Assembly: GCF_027595985.1 (NCBI RefSeq)
Contig: NC_073305.1
Span: 80,235,974-80,299,973, forward strand
Direction: 5' to 3'
Origin: Sorex araneus
Taxonomy: Eukaryota > Chordata > Mammalia > Eulipotyphla > Soricidae
DNA: 64,000 nucleotides
Made by a program: the position numbers and the translations under genes
The notes under the pieces: generated by a model
The model's database searches: none
What the model saw: only the letters and a program-made list of their open reading frames with translations
What the model was told of the DNA's origin: nothing
In this document: positions 23,196-34,010 of the stretch, in pieces
Position numbering within the stretch: position 1 is the first letter of the stretch
How the letters are laid out: every line of letters begins with the position of its first letter

Positions 23196-23730
23196 CTTCT
23201 TAGTTTAACTTTATTAAGGGGTGTGTCTTGATAAAATGAAGTGTTACCTTTTTAAAACGAGGAACTCTTTTGGCGGCAAATATATATCTTATCTGGAGAG
23301 TAGAGAAAAAATTATATTATTGGATTTGTTTGAAACATTGTAGATTATTAGTTGCAAATTTTTATATTTTGATTCTATTAATTATTGATTGGAACCCTAA
23401 AAGTTATGTTATTCATACAGACAAAGGAGTAGAAATAAGCCTAGTATGGCAATTTAAAGATAATTAGTATATGGATGCAATGTCATGACTCCACTTATTG
23501 AAAGACTGAGGGGTTTTCCCTTACTACATAATTTTAGTTTGGATTTTTAAAGTGAATTTACTGATGAAAAATTGGCCTTGCTCTGTATGAATCTGCCTTA
23601 TGGCAGGGAAGCCAAATTAAGAATGATATTATTGAGCTGATGTATTTCAACAGAAATTTAATCCTTTCTGTTTTAGCTTATGTGCCCTTTCCTTATGAGA
23701 TATGAAGGAATGATTTCCTATAGACAGTGT
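23196..23730 (+). pseudogene. ERV env surface-unit remnant, heavily decayed
   Basis: Mostly unreadable. A short stretch around 23379-23400 (IIDWNPKS) resembles a conserved surface-unit segment of the same group. The rest is assigned by position between leader and transmembrane remnant. Confidence 0.4.
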
Positions 23731-23734
23731 TTGA

Positions 23735-25078
23735 TGTATGTAGAATATCATCGGTTTGTCCTTTCTCCCTTGCCACAGTGTTTGGGCTTATCTGGTAATA
23801 ATCTCTAAACAATTCTAGACTACATTGGTATGTCCTGCTCCCCTTGCCACTAGGACCTTAGATATATCAGTCACACCCATCAAGGTGCTCTGAGTCACTC
23901 CCATTCCTTTGTTTATCCCTAATCACTTCTATGCTCCCTTCCCCAACCAGTTAATTAGCTCTTTCCCTAATCAGACTCTTAATTTGTAAGGTCAGACCTT
24001 GCTAGGACAGTGAACTTGTATTGTAAGTTAATATTGCCTTTCTTCTCTCCTTGTGTCTTTTGAATAGTTTACTTTAAAGCAATATCCTTTTTGTATGAAC
24101 AAAGAAAGACAATTGTTAATATGCTTTGGTAATATGGGACTTAATTGGTTTCGAATATTATTCACTCCCGGGCATCTGCTTTCTTGACTTAAGCCTCAGC
24201 TGCCCTTACTTCCTAGCACCCCCAAAATCAGGGTCCCAACGAGGGACAGGACGGACCCAGGGCAAGTGGTGAGTTATGTGCTACCCTGGCATCGAGATGG
24301 ACCTGGCCAAAGTGCCGAATGCTTAACTATATGTTAAGAGCTTGGTCATGGACATGTCATGTCATGATCCAAAAGCAACGACGAGACTAGGACCCTGCTA
24401 GGGAAAGGAAAGACTAATCTGGCCTGAGCACTGTAGTCTGAGATCGAGATGACCCCAGGAGAGCAATTCTATAAGCTTAATGCATCTCTTGCTATGTCCA
24501 TACAACATGATTAATATTATGAATGCTTATATGTTAGTGGACAAGGAGAGGAGAAACACACCCATGGGATTCCGCTCTTGGGTGGGTGTCCTGCTGAAAG
24601 AGAATCTGTCCTAGAAGAAGCATCCCCAAAGGGAAAGAACTTTACCCCTATTGATTGTGACCACACCTATGTGTAAGCCCTGACCCTTCATGCTGGGGGA
24701 TTTAAGGTGGCTGTAAGAGGGGGTTTAGGGAAGAAGCAGAGAGAGGGACTGGAGTGTATAGAGAGGAGATTGAAGTACTGTAATTGAGACCAACCAGCTT
24801 GGCTCCTTTCCTTCCTTCACCTGCCTCATCATGGCCATCAACCTCCCCAAGGTGGGGGAAGCAGCTGTAGACTACAGAACTCGGGTGACGGGAGAAACAG
24901 AGCGCCACTTCCCTGTGCCCGGTGCCCGGTGCGGTGCCCCCTCTCCCCCGTCCCCTTCTCTTTTTTGTGTTTATACTTGTATTAACCCATCTATGTATAC
25001 ACACACGTATACTTGTATTAACCCATCTATGAGATTCCTCGAGGGAGGATGTTTTTATTTTTCAGAGCCTGAGTAGGT
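23735..25078 (+). mobile_element. Nested LTR, family shared with 39-40 kb
   Basis: Positions 23930-24900 align by eye with the complement of 39110-40130, sharing ggcctgagcactgtagtctg exactly and other blocks in the same order. It contains a TATA-like ggatttaaggtgg (about 24700) and the downstream ccaaccagcttggctc shared with the other copy. A 24-bp direct repeat (ttgtattaacccatctatg core) occurs at 24972 and 25008. The ends are uncertain. Both flanks carry gtgtttga (about 23728 and 25079), a possible duplication. It separates the surface and transmembrane remnants of the host ERV, so it came later. Confidence 0.65.
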
Positions 25079-25149
25079 GTTTGAATGCTGGTGAGTTTTC
25101 ACAGACCATGGGAGAAGAATCCAAGGACTGGAGCACGTTGTCAAATTGA

Positions 25150-25480
25150 TCGTCTATCTGCTCTGATGGATCAAGAGATTTCTTAGCCTGCTCATCACTG
25201 CTACTATGGGGACCATCACAGCGACAACAACAATGGCCATGGCAGATGTAGTTCTAAAGCAAGGAACATGCATAGACAGTGGAATTCGTCCAGAAACGGC
25301 ATGAGAACTCTGAGAGACAAATGGACTGTCAACTGCAGTCTGAATCGGCTGATGCTCCTTGAACTGTTACTTTGCTTGGTGAACAGTCAGCGAGTCGCCA
25401 CTGTAAAATGTGATTGGAATACTGCTTTATTCTGTGTGACACCTGTGCTGTATAATGTGACTGAATTTTCATGAGATAAG
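25150..25480 (+). pseudogene. ERV env transmembrane-subunit remnant
   Basis: Two reading-frame pieces carry a Thr/Ala-rich stretch at about 25205-25250, resembling a fusion-peptide region, and then the spaced motif CDWN...FC.TP..YN at 25410-25460. That motif is characteristic of class II env. Stops and a frameshift break it; no functional protein is possible. Confidence 0.7.
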
Positions 25481-25552
25481 GTTAGAAATCATTTGTTAGC
25501 TTATAGTGTATATATATTATCATATATATAATTCATATATATATGAACAGCT

Positions 25553-26092
25553 TGTTAGGGCGCGGATCGAGATCTCCCTATAACAATAAAGAGACTCCAG
25601 AGACTGCAAGCAGCAAGCAGGGTGTATTGTAAGACTGCCAGCCAGGGTCCAGCCACCTACGCGGACACGCAGGTCCAGCAGGTTGGGCAAGACCCCGAAC
25701 TTCTCCAAAGGAGATCTTATATAGCCTTCCCCGGCCGTTACAGCAGAGCCCGTGCATTTCATAGCCAATAGATTTGTAATATTACAAACTTTCTTAACCA
25801 GTCCATTTAAAAGGACATCACTCCTTAGCCTATGGTTTTAGAGATCAGTATTCGCGCCAACATTCAGGAATGTCCCGGTTCTGGGGGCAGTCCTGGGTCT
25901 TGTGATATGGGTCTTGTGAGAAGCATCTGGTTATCTGGTCTGACCACCACCCTTCTTGCGACCCGGGGTGCCTGTATCCGAATTCCTTGCTCAGGGGCAG
26001 AAAATCAAGTTATTCTGTCATGCAGGCTCCTGTAAAAAGAGTCTTGAGAAAGCTAAATTGATTCCTGTGGTCTGTTCTGGGACAGTTCCTCA
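25553..26092 (-). mobile_element. Solo LTR, inserted antisense
   Basis: Begins TG on the plus strand at tgttagggcgcgg. On the minus strand it has a TATA-like ctatataagatctcc, then cttgctgcttgcagtctctg and tctctttattg, and ends ccctaaca. The order is U3-R-U5. The upstream end is best placed at tgaggaactgtccc (26092). The flanks acagct and caagct match at four of six bases. It interrupts the env remnant and is unrelated to the neighbouring LTRs. Confidence 0.7.
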
Positions 26093-26332
26093 CAAGCTAA
26101 AATTTGTAAATTCATGGTACCTATAATAACTATCCGTCTGGTATTTGATTTTCAGAAAATATGGCAAAGCATTTTTGATAAGTTAAATTCTTTTAATTTA
26201 AGGAACTTCTGGGAAGATCTGTGAGAATAGGTGTTCTGCTCTTGTTATAGGCCATTTTGTGCCTAGCATTTTATTTTAAAGTCAGGGAAGTGAAAGGCTA
26301 CTTGAATTGTTATGATGGTTAAAATCTGGCAT

Positions 26333-26349
26333 AAAGAAAAAGGGGGAGA
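26333..26349 (+). promoter_or_regulatory. ERV polypurine tract
   Basis: The purine run aaagaaaaagggggaga sits directly before a TG that begins the U3. This is the plus-strand priming site expected between env and 3' LTR. It is now only a fossil landmark. Confidence 0.8.
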
Positions 26350-26932
26350 TGTTGAGGCTGGACTGAGCTATCAGGGCGAGCCCATGTAGACTGTACTGTA
26401 CTATGGACAGGAACATAGGGACCCATGAAAGTGGGTGAGATTTCTCCTGTGTCCTGACTGGTTTGGATGAAGCTGAACATTTTCCCCGTTCTAGCTGCCT
26501 TTAGAAAATAATTTCAGTATATTGAAAGGGGCAGTTTTCCTTTTCTCACAGAAGCCTGGTTGGTCTTTGTGCAGATCTCAGCTGCTAGCCAGGCCTGATC
26601 TTTGACTCTGGCCCAGCCTGGTCTTTGGGATGCAGATTTCAGGTGCTGCCTAGTTTGTAATTGACATGTAGATTTCATGTGCCAGCCAGCCCAGCCTTAT
26701 CTTTGGGATGGAAAGCCAAGTGCTTTTAGCCCAAGAAAGGTTTCTGTTTCAGTTTTGGTTTTGTATCTTCTTTCTGGAGGCCAAGATTACTGGCCTGCAG
26801 ATGCCAGGAAATAATGCCTATTCTACTGCCTCAATGTTCTTTCTATAACTTCTTTTGATGCCTTTGGTGACATCACTGTATTGCTTCCCTTAGAGGTACC
26901 ATGATCAATAAAAGGAGATCACGAGGCTCTCT
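26350..26932 (+). mobile_element. ERV U3-R ending at the polyadenylation site
   Basis: Starts tgttgaggctgg after the polypurine tract and ends acgaggctctct just before the A-run. AATAAA lies at 26907-26912, about 20 bases upstream. The U5 is absent, exactly as expected if a polyadenylated transcript was copied. Confidence 0.8.
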
Positions 26933-26952
26933 AAAAAAAAAAAAAAAAAAAA

Positions 26953-27029
26953 GAATTCTTAGACTTGACACAAAACACAGGATTCATAAAAAGAAAAATG
27001 ATAAATTAACTTCATTAAAATTTAAAACT
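26953..27029 (+). repeat. 77-bp target-site duplication, left copy (old L1)
   Basis: Old L1 sequence identical base for base to 27904-27980. It flanks the L1 insertion between them. Its first 15 bases are also the right TSD of the ERV retrocopy. Confidence 0.95.
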
Positions 27030-27903
27030 GGTTCAGCCCTTTTTGAAAACAATATGGACAATTCTCAAAAAATTAGAAATTGAGCTTCCATTTGACCCAG
27101 CAATACCACTCCTGGGAATATATCCCGGAGAGGCAAAGCGGTATAGTAGAGATGGCATATGTATTTCTATGTTCATTGCAGCACTGTTTACAATAGCCAG
27201 AATCTGGAAAAAACCAGAGTGCCCCAAAACAGATGACTGGTTAAAGAAACTCTGGTACATCTACACAATGGAATACTATGTAGCTGTCAGAAAACATGAA
27301 GTCATGAAATTTGCATATAAATGGATCAACATGGAAAGTATCATGTTGAGTGAAATGAGTCAAAAAGAAAGAGACAGACATAGAAAGATTGCACTCATAT
27401 GTGGAATATAATATAACTGAGAAGTACAAGTTGGCAACGATGCAACTTCTGGCAGATATCTCTCTGGACTTAGTTACTAAAATACTAAATTACAGAAACC
27501 CAAAACTGAGAGGCCGCTAAGTGTGGTCACTCGACCTCATACCTCTTCATCCTCAGCAATGGAAAACAAATTATCTAATGCTTCCTTTTCAGCAGGTCTG
27601 ACTTTAGGGGAGAGACTCTCCAAACAATAATAGTGAGTTTTGTTGAAATATTGTATGCAATCAAAGTGAAAGTAAAGTGAAATTTATTAGTTACACAGGC
27701 GGGGGGGTTAGGGTTGGGGGGCTAGGGGCGTGGGGGGGTTAGGGGTGTGAGGGGGTGGGGTGGAGCTCTACTGGGATTCTTGGTGGTGGAATATGAGCAC
27801 TGGTGAAGGGATGGGTATTCGAGCATTGTATAACTGAGATTTAAACCTGAAAACTTTGTAACTTTCCACATGGTGACTCAATAAAAAATTAAAAAAAAAA
27901 AAA
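27030..27903 (+). mobile_element. Young 5'-truncated L1 with 77-bp TSD
   Basis: Begins in ORF2 (ggttcagccctttttg). An unbroken frame covers the last 120 or so ORF2 residues to a natural stop at 27411, containing the segments FDPAIPLLGIYP and TMEYYVAV typical of the ORF2 C-terminus. The 3'UTR with a G-rich tract (27699-27765) follows, then gactcaataaaaaatt and an A-run. Intact frame plus identical 77-bp TSDs mark it as recent. It is too short to encode the endonuclease or reverse transcriptase, so it cannot move by itself. Confidence 0.95.
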
Positions 27904-28102
27904 GAATTCTTAGACTTGACACAAAACACAGGATTCATAAAAAGAAAAATGATAAATTAACTTCATTAAAATTTAAAACTTTTATTGTGAAAAAGATCCT
28001 GTTAAGAGGGAAATAAAGAAAGTGAAAGATAAGGAATTTGCCAATTACAAGACCCAGTCTCTGGAATATGAAAGATTCAAAACTCAAAAATGAAACAAAT
28101 TC
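27904..28102 (+). mobile_element. Old L1 copy, segment 2 (with right TSD)
   Basis: 27904-27980 is the right TSD. The ORF2 remnant continues as cttttattgtgaaaaagatc and ends at aaaaatgaaacaaattc, the next insertion site. Confidence 0.85.
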
Positions 28103-28619
28103 CCAGATGAGATCCGGAGCATCCGCGAACGACATGGCCGGACCCTCTGCTCCTTAAATAGACTATGATCCAGGATGTCTACTAACCCTTTTGGTACCCA
28201 GAGACTTATAGAAATGCATCTAGACTGTGAGCTGAGCTAAAACAACAGAAATCCAAAACTGCGCGGCTGCTGTCACAGCTGAACGAGCTCCTATAATCTT
28301 CATTCTCAGCAATGGAAAATAAACTATCAAATGAAGCCTTTTCAGCAGGTTTGATTGTTGGGGGAATATTCCAAATAATAATAATCAGTTCTCTGTTGAA
28401 ATATTGAATGTATCCTAAGTATAGAGAGAATAAAGTCAAGATCATTGGCCACTCAGGTGCGGGGGGGGTGTTGGGAAGGGGGTATATTGGGGTTCTTGGT
28501 GGGGGAACAGGTGCACTGGTGAAGGGATGAGGGTTTGATCATTATATGACTGAGACTTAGACCTGAAAGCTTTGTAATTTTTGTCACGGTGATTCAATAA
28601 AATAAAATTTTAAAAAAAG
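28103..28619 (+). mobile_element. Chimeric element: unknown head fused to L1 3'UTR
   Basis: The first 100 bases (cagatgagatccggagcatc, then cgaacgacatggccgg) are not recognisable as L1 ORF2. From about 28235 the sequence is L1 3'UTR (ctcagcaatggaaaataaac, ttcagcaggtttgattgttg, gtgcactggtgaagggatga). A-rich end; duplication aatgaaacaaattc at 28089-28102 and 28620-28633. It could be a spliced or deleted L1 transcript, or a separate RNA using the L1 tail. Confidence 0.8.
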
Positions 28620-28633
28620 AATGAAACAAATTC

Positions 28634-28868
28634 AATGAAAACATTTACAAAAGTTATAAAGGGACATTTCACCAATGAAGATATATGATAGGCAAATAAG
28701 TAAATGAAAATTTATTCAGAAATCATTACCAGTGTGCATGTTAAAAGCACAAGGAGATATTATTGACCTCCCATCAGAACAGCAAAAGGAAAAATAGAGA
28801 CACCTTATATTACTGATGGGAATGTACATTGGTATAGCCATAAGATTTTGGAAATTACTTCAGAAAAT
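28634..28868 (+). mobile_element. Old L1 copy, segment 3
   Basis: ORF2 3' remnant with ttcaccaatgaagatatatg, ending at a SINE insertion. Heavily decayed. Confidence 0.75.
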
Positions 28869-29060
28869 GAACGTGTAGGAGCTGGAGAGGTAGTAGAGAA
28901 AGTAAGACACTTGCCTTGTAAGTAAAGAAATAAGAAACTGACCCAGGTTCAATCACTGGCACAGTATATAGTCCTCTGAGCACTGCCAGGGGTGGTTCCT
29001 AAGAACAGAGCCCAGAAGAACCCTTGAGCACTTGCAGGTATTACAACACCCAAAGACACT
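28869..29060 (+). mobile_element. SINE-A
   Basis: Head ggagctggagaggtagtaga, B-box remnant cccaggttcaatcactgg, then cctctgagcactgccagggg. Diverged copy with a small duplication in the head. Confidence 0.85.
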
Positions 29061-29196
29061 AAAAAATAAATCAAATATCTAACTACTATGCATTCCCCCC
29101 CTACCCACCCACTTCACCGCACTCTTCATCAATTAAATTATTAGCATCTACCTCAGAGGGGAAAACATGTATTCACACTAAAACCTTTTATACAAA

Positions 29197-29366
29197 TTTT
29201 TTTTTGCTTTTTTTGGTTGCACCTGGCGATGTACAGGGGTTACTCCTGGCTCTGCACTCATGAATTACTTCTGGCAATGCTCAGGGGACCACATGGGATG
29301 CTGGGAATAGAACCTGGGTTGGCCATGTGCAAGGCAAATACCCTACCAGCTGTACTCCAGCCCCAA
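29197..29366 (-). mobile_element. SINE-A
   Basis: Minus-strand copy with T-run and gcacctggcgatgtacaggg; ends ctccagcccc. Confidence 0.92.
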
Positions 29367-31143
29367 TATATACACAATTTTCTATAGAACTTTATTCATA
29401 ATATCCTGCATATGACCCTGATATTCTTCAATGGATAGGGTTTTTTTTTTGGGGGGGAAGCAGAACACCACAAATACAGATATTGGAACATTACTTTACA
29501 ATAAAGTAACAAACTTTTGGCATGATTAACAATCTTCGGAGAAGTAAACTGAAAAATTTGAAAGAAAATCAATTCCTGTTTTCTTACTTTTAATGTTTAA
29601 AAAACTTGATTTAGTGGCTGTTTAGGTGAGAAGCTGAAGAAACAAGTAAATAGATGTTGCTATAAAGGATTGACTGGTGAGATCCTTGAGGTGATGGAAA
29701 AATATGACATTTTTCTGCAGTTTTAGTTTGCATTGATATTTTTATAAGTTGAATGTATTTTCATAATAAGGGTTACTGTGTTTTTTATTTGAGTCTTGTT
29801 ATGCAGTAATTTGTGGAGATATTACTTATCATTAAAAAATTAGCTTTTCTAACTTTGAATTGAATTTTTTCTCACTGTCTAGAATTATTTGGCATTTCAT
29901 GGGTTTTGTTTCCCAGTATGACATTTAACATTTTAAGTTTGTGAAGTTTATTAATATTTCTTTTCTATGAGATCTAAATTTTTATCACAATATAAATGGC
30001 CTTTACTTGTCTAACATTATTTTCCCCACATTCATTTTAATACTTTATTGTGTTGAGGATTAAACCAAGAGCCAGATTCTGCAGGGTACCCCTACCATTG
30101 AGCCAATTCTTAGCTTCTCTTTGAAGACTTTTCTGATTATTTTTTCTCCAGAGACACAGATTCTTTCCATCCTTCTCTATGAGTACATTTCTTTAGTCCT
30201 CTGGTCTTAATATGATTGAGAGCTTTCCAGCTCCACACTTTGGGAGAGGCAGAGAGTACAAAGGGTAGGAAACAGTTGAGTCTATTTCCTTAGAAAAAAT
30301 TAATTTGCAAGTTCTAACTCTAAATTTCTACTTACTCTCATTGGTCAAAACAGGGTGTTACAATGTCTTTGCTTCAAAAGAGTCTGGCCATGTGAATCAG
30401 TTTATCTGGGTACATTGGCACCCCCTACACAAGAAATCCAAGCTCTACTAATGAAGAAAAGGTAATAGGAATATTAGAATGAGCAAGGTTGGTTCTCAGT
30501 CTTCCATGTTTTGGGTGTCTGAGTAAATCCCCAAATATGCGTTTTGCTGCATCTTTTATGTTTAGCACCCAAGTCTGATTAAGATTGTCAGTATAAACAA
30601 ACTTTTCTCACAGAAACACCTATCTTTTTCAGGCCTAAGAATTTTTTAAAAGAGAGTTTAGGTAATATGGTTACAATAGTGTTAATGTTTGTGATACCAA
30701 GAAGAGTAGGTATCTTTTTAATTCTGAAGTCACCAACTTCTCTTGATGGGATGTCTTTAGGCCTTCTTCTGAGATCTTGTGGACCCTGTCATCCGAGGAA
30801 GTTTATCACTCACTAGTTTAGAGAAAGTCTATCTCCCATCCTGAGATTGTTTTTTCCTCTCTGTTGTGATTGTTGTCTCCATATAAAACTCTTATTGGCA
30901 TTAATTTAAAAAATAAATAAAATAAAAAAAACTCTTATTGGGTGTCTTGCTAGAATTTTCTTATGTATTTCTTAGCTTTCCTATCAAGTCTTCTTTCTTA
31001 CTACAACACACATACATACAACGTATATACATAAAACATTATGAGCTGTTGGTATGGTTACCTTGCCCAGACAGTCACATTGGTCATGGATTACTTTGGT
31101 ATATACTTATTAGGACTATTTGATTTTGAAACATTAATATTCC
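29367..31143. other. Mostly unique AT-rich sequence
   Basis: A T/G run lies at 29440-29460. Near 30055-30118 a weak antisense tRNA-SINE remnant may exist (accccta ccattgagcc). No gene seen; the AT-rich stretch at 29750-30050 is not confidently L1. Confidence 0.4.
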
Positions 31144-31402
31144 TTAGGGCTGGAGTGATAGCACAGCGGGTAGGGCATTTGCCTTACCCACTGCCGACCC
31201 AGGTTTGATTCCTCTGCCCCTCTCGGAGAGCCCAGCAAGCTACCAAGAGTATCTCGCCCGCACGGCAGAGCCTGGCAAGCTACCCGTGGTGTATTCAATA
31301 TGCCAAAAACAGTAACAACAAATCTCACAGTGGAGACGTTACTGGTGCCCCACTCGAACAAATCGATGAGCAATGGGATGACAGTGACAGTGACAGTGAC
31401 AA
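31144..31402 (+). mobile_element. SINE-B
   Basis: Full plus-strand copy: gggctggagtgatagcacag head, ctctcggagagcccagcaag body, tail of cagtga repeats. A clear TSD was not found. Confidence 0.93.
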
Positions 31403-31822
31403 TTTTAGGGAACTCTTTTTTGTTCTTTGAATGCTTCTCTCTTGTATCACATTGTTCTTGATTTCTCAATTCAGTCTTCTGAAAATTCTCTGGGACAACT
31501 AATTATCATTTAATGAAAAAAATTCACTTCTGTTCAATAAATTGCAGTTTATCTTTTCATGCAGTTGTTTTTTTTATTATTTATGACCCAGCCTTACTTC
31601 ATCATTAGATCATTCTTAGTTGTAAGTTGTCCCCACTGCATGTGAGTTGTTTTCCTGAAAGCTTTCTTCCATGGATTGGAGAACTGCCTTCTCTGTTTAT
31701 GTGGGCAGAACATTAGCTTTCAAATGGATTCCTATGCATGGAGCAGGCAGAGGACCCACAGAGGGAAATTTTTTTTTAAAGATTAAAAAAAAAATTAAAG
31801 TAAATAAATAGAATCAAAAACA
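31403..31822. other. Unique sequence
   Basis: No repeat or gene recognised; A-rich towards the end. Confidence 0.45.
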
Positions 31823-31836
31823 AAAACACAGATTTT

Positions 31837-32291
31837 TTATTTTTAATTTATTTTTAAATTTTTTATTAGAGAATCACTGTGATGTACAGTTACAAACTTG
31901 TGTGTTTGCATTTGCATTTTGTGTTTGCATTTCACTCATACAGTGATTGTTTACCCATCCCTCCACCAGTGCCCATTCACCTCCACCAATGATCCCAGTA
32001 TCCCTCTCACCACCTCCACCCCCACCACCCCACCCTGCCTCTGCGCAGGGCATTCCATTTTGTTCTCTCTCTTTTTGGGTGTTGTAGTTTGAAATAGAGG
32101 TATTGAGTGGCCTTCATGTTCGGTCTATAGTCTACTTTTAGTTCACATCTTCCAACCCAATTGGGTCCTCTCAACATCCTCTACTTGGTGTTCCCTTCTC
32201 TATCTGAGATGTTTTTTCCCCCAGCATGTGAGGCCAGTTTCCAAGCTGTGGGGCAGACCTCCTGGTCCTTACTCTACTACTCTTTGGAAAA
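31837..32291 (-). mobile_element. L1 3'UTR, first of two at the same site
   Basis: Antisense L1 3'UTR: T-rich start, tattagagaatcactgtgat, then the ccctccaccagtgccc block. Flanked by aaaacacagatttt (31823-31836) and aacacacagatttt (32292-32305), one mismatch. 5'-truncated within the UTR. Confidence 0.88.
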
Positions 32292-32305
32292 AACACACAG
32301 ATTTT

Positions 32306-33215
32306 TTAAAAAATTATTTTATTAGGGGGCTGGAGTGATAGCACAGCGGGTGGGACGTTTGCCTTGCATGCGGCCGACCCAGGTTTGAATCCCAGCATCC
32401 CATATGGTCCCCTGAGCACTGCCAGGGGTGGTTCCTGAGTGCATAGCCAGAAGTAACCCCTGTGTATTGCAGGTGTGACACAAAAAGCAAAAAAATAATA
32501 TTTTATTAAATCATCGTGAGATACAGTTACAAGATTTCATGTTTGAGTTACAATCATACATTTTCAAACACCCAACCCTCCACCAGTGCACATTCCCCAC
32601 CACCATCTCCCCAGTATACCTCCAATTTCCCACCCTTCCCTGCCTCCCTGAGAGATAATTTCCCACATAATTTCTCTCTCTACTTTTGGGCAGTATGGTT
32701 TGCAACACATACCAAGAGTCCATCACTTTTGGTCATTTATCTACTTTCAACACACATCTCCCATCTGGACCAATCCTTAAAATCATCATTTTCTAAGTGA
32801 TCCCTTCTCTATTCTAACTGCCTTCTCCCCTGCTCGTGAGTCAGGCTTCTAACTATGAAGCAATCTTCCTGGCCCTGTGTCTACCGTCCTAGAGTGTCAG
32901 TGTCATGTTATTTTATACTCCATAAATGAGTGCAGTCCTTCTATGTCTGTCCCGCTCTTTCTGACTCATTTCACTTAGCATGATACTTTCCATACCTATC
33001 CACTTATAAGCAAATATCATAACTTTTTCTCTCCTAATAGCTGCATAGTATTCCATTGTGTAGATGTACCAAAGTTTCTTTAATCAGTCGTCTGTTCTTG
33101 GGCACTTGGGATGTTTCCAGATTCTGGCTATTGTGAACAGTGCTGCAATGAACATAAAGGTACAAATGTCATATCGACTGTGCTTTTTTGCATCCTTGGG
33201 ATATATTCCCAGAAG
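32306..33215 (-). mobile_element. L1 3' end, second at the same site, carrying a SINE-A
   Basis: Antisense L1 from a T-rich tail to ORF2 C-terminal sequence at ggatatattcccag. Flanked by identical aacacacagatttt (32292-32305 and 33216-33229). It retains the ORF2 end as gcatagtattccattgtgta in antisense. Confidence 0.9.
32325..32499 (+). mobile_element. SINE-A inserted in an L1 tail
   Basis: Plus-strand copy from ggggctggagtgatagcaca to the A-rich end. Duplication attttatta at 32316-32324 and 32500-32508, lying in the L1 T-rich tail. Confidence 0.93.
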
Positions 33216-33229
33216 AACACACAGATTTT

Positions 33230-34010
33230 CAATTTGAACTATACCCATTAGCAAAAGATGCTTGTAGTTTCATATGCCTGTTTTATTTCCTTAAGAATCT
33301 AATGGGAATGACAGTTAAGGTGACTAAGTAATTTCTCTTAATGTAATCTGAGACACAACTTCTCATTTGCACAGGTCCTTTCCATTCAGAATATCTGTGG
33401 CCTTTAGAGATCAATTCTCAGGTTTTTGCTGGGGTGCAAGTAACCAGCATGTGTACCATGCTAGAGGAGAAGGAGCATCTCACTGTCTCAGCTGTTAAGA
33501 ACATGGTTAAAAAATAATAAATACCCTAATGATTGTGAAAAACTTTTCTACAAAATATGAAGGCCCAGAACAATGACTGATGCTCATAATTTGAACCATC
33601 ATGAGATGTTGTTTACAGCTTACATCATGTGAAGATTTTCTGTTTAAGAAGTCAGTATAGAGTGTATTTTCTTTAGAAAGTTTTGTGATTCCAGTTAAAA
33701 TATGTAACTTTAAATGGCTAAGCTTTATTTATTTGGGGAATGTACTAACAATAATGTCATATATGAGACATTCATCTGGATGTAGATGTGTGCAGATGTC
33801 TATACTTATACATATATATTTAATAGAAAAGAAAAGACATTCAACCTAGTGGCCCTGGTTATGTGACTCATGAGTATCATGAGGACTATATACATTTATA
33901 ACAACTCATGGAAATTTTCTGACCAATTTCATGACATAAGCTTTTCTTTGATTTCAGCAGTTGATTCCCCCCCAATTTTTTCAATCACTAATATCACCTT
34001 TATTATTCTT
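33230..34010. other. Unique sequence
   Basis: No repeat or gene recognised. Confidence 0.45.

Larger units (their letters stand above)
22736..26952 (+). mobile_element. Retrotransposed RNA of a class II (betaretrovirus-like) ERV, with two nested LTRs
   Basis: Inserted in an L1, this 4.2-kb block ends in a 20-base A-run and is bounded by the duplication aaagaattcttagacttg (22718-22735; gaattcttagacttg again at 26953-26967). That is the signature of L1-driven retrotransposition of an RNA, not of retroviral integration. Order inside: probable pol end and env leader, env surface remnant, nested LTR, env transmembrane remnant, second nested LTR in minus orientation, env tail, polypurine tract, U3-R. 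There is no 5' LTR, as expected for a 5'-truncated copy. All frames are broken. Confidence 0.85.

Noticed and set aside
24231-24252. Retroviral primer-binding site (gggtcccaacgaggga)
   Set aside because: It recalls a Lys-type binding site, but the matching copy at 39.88 kb lies inside the 1.15-kb LTR with no internal region next to it, so it is LTR sequence.
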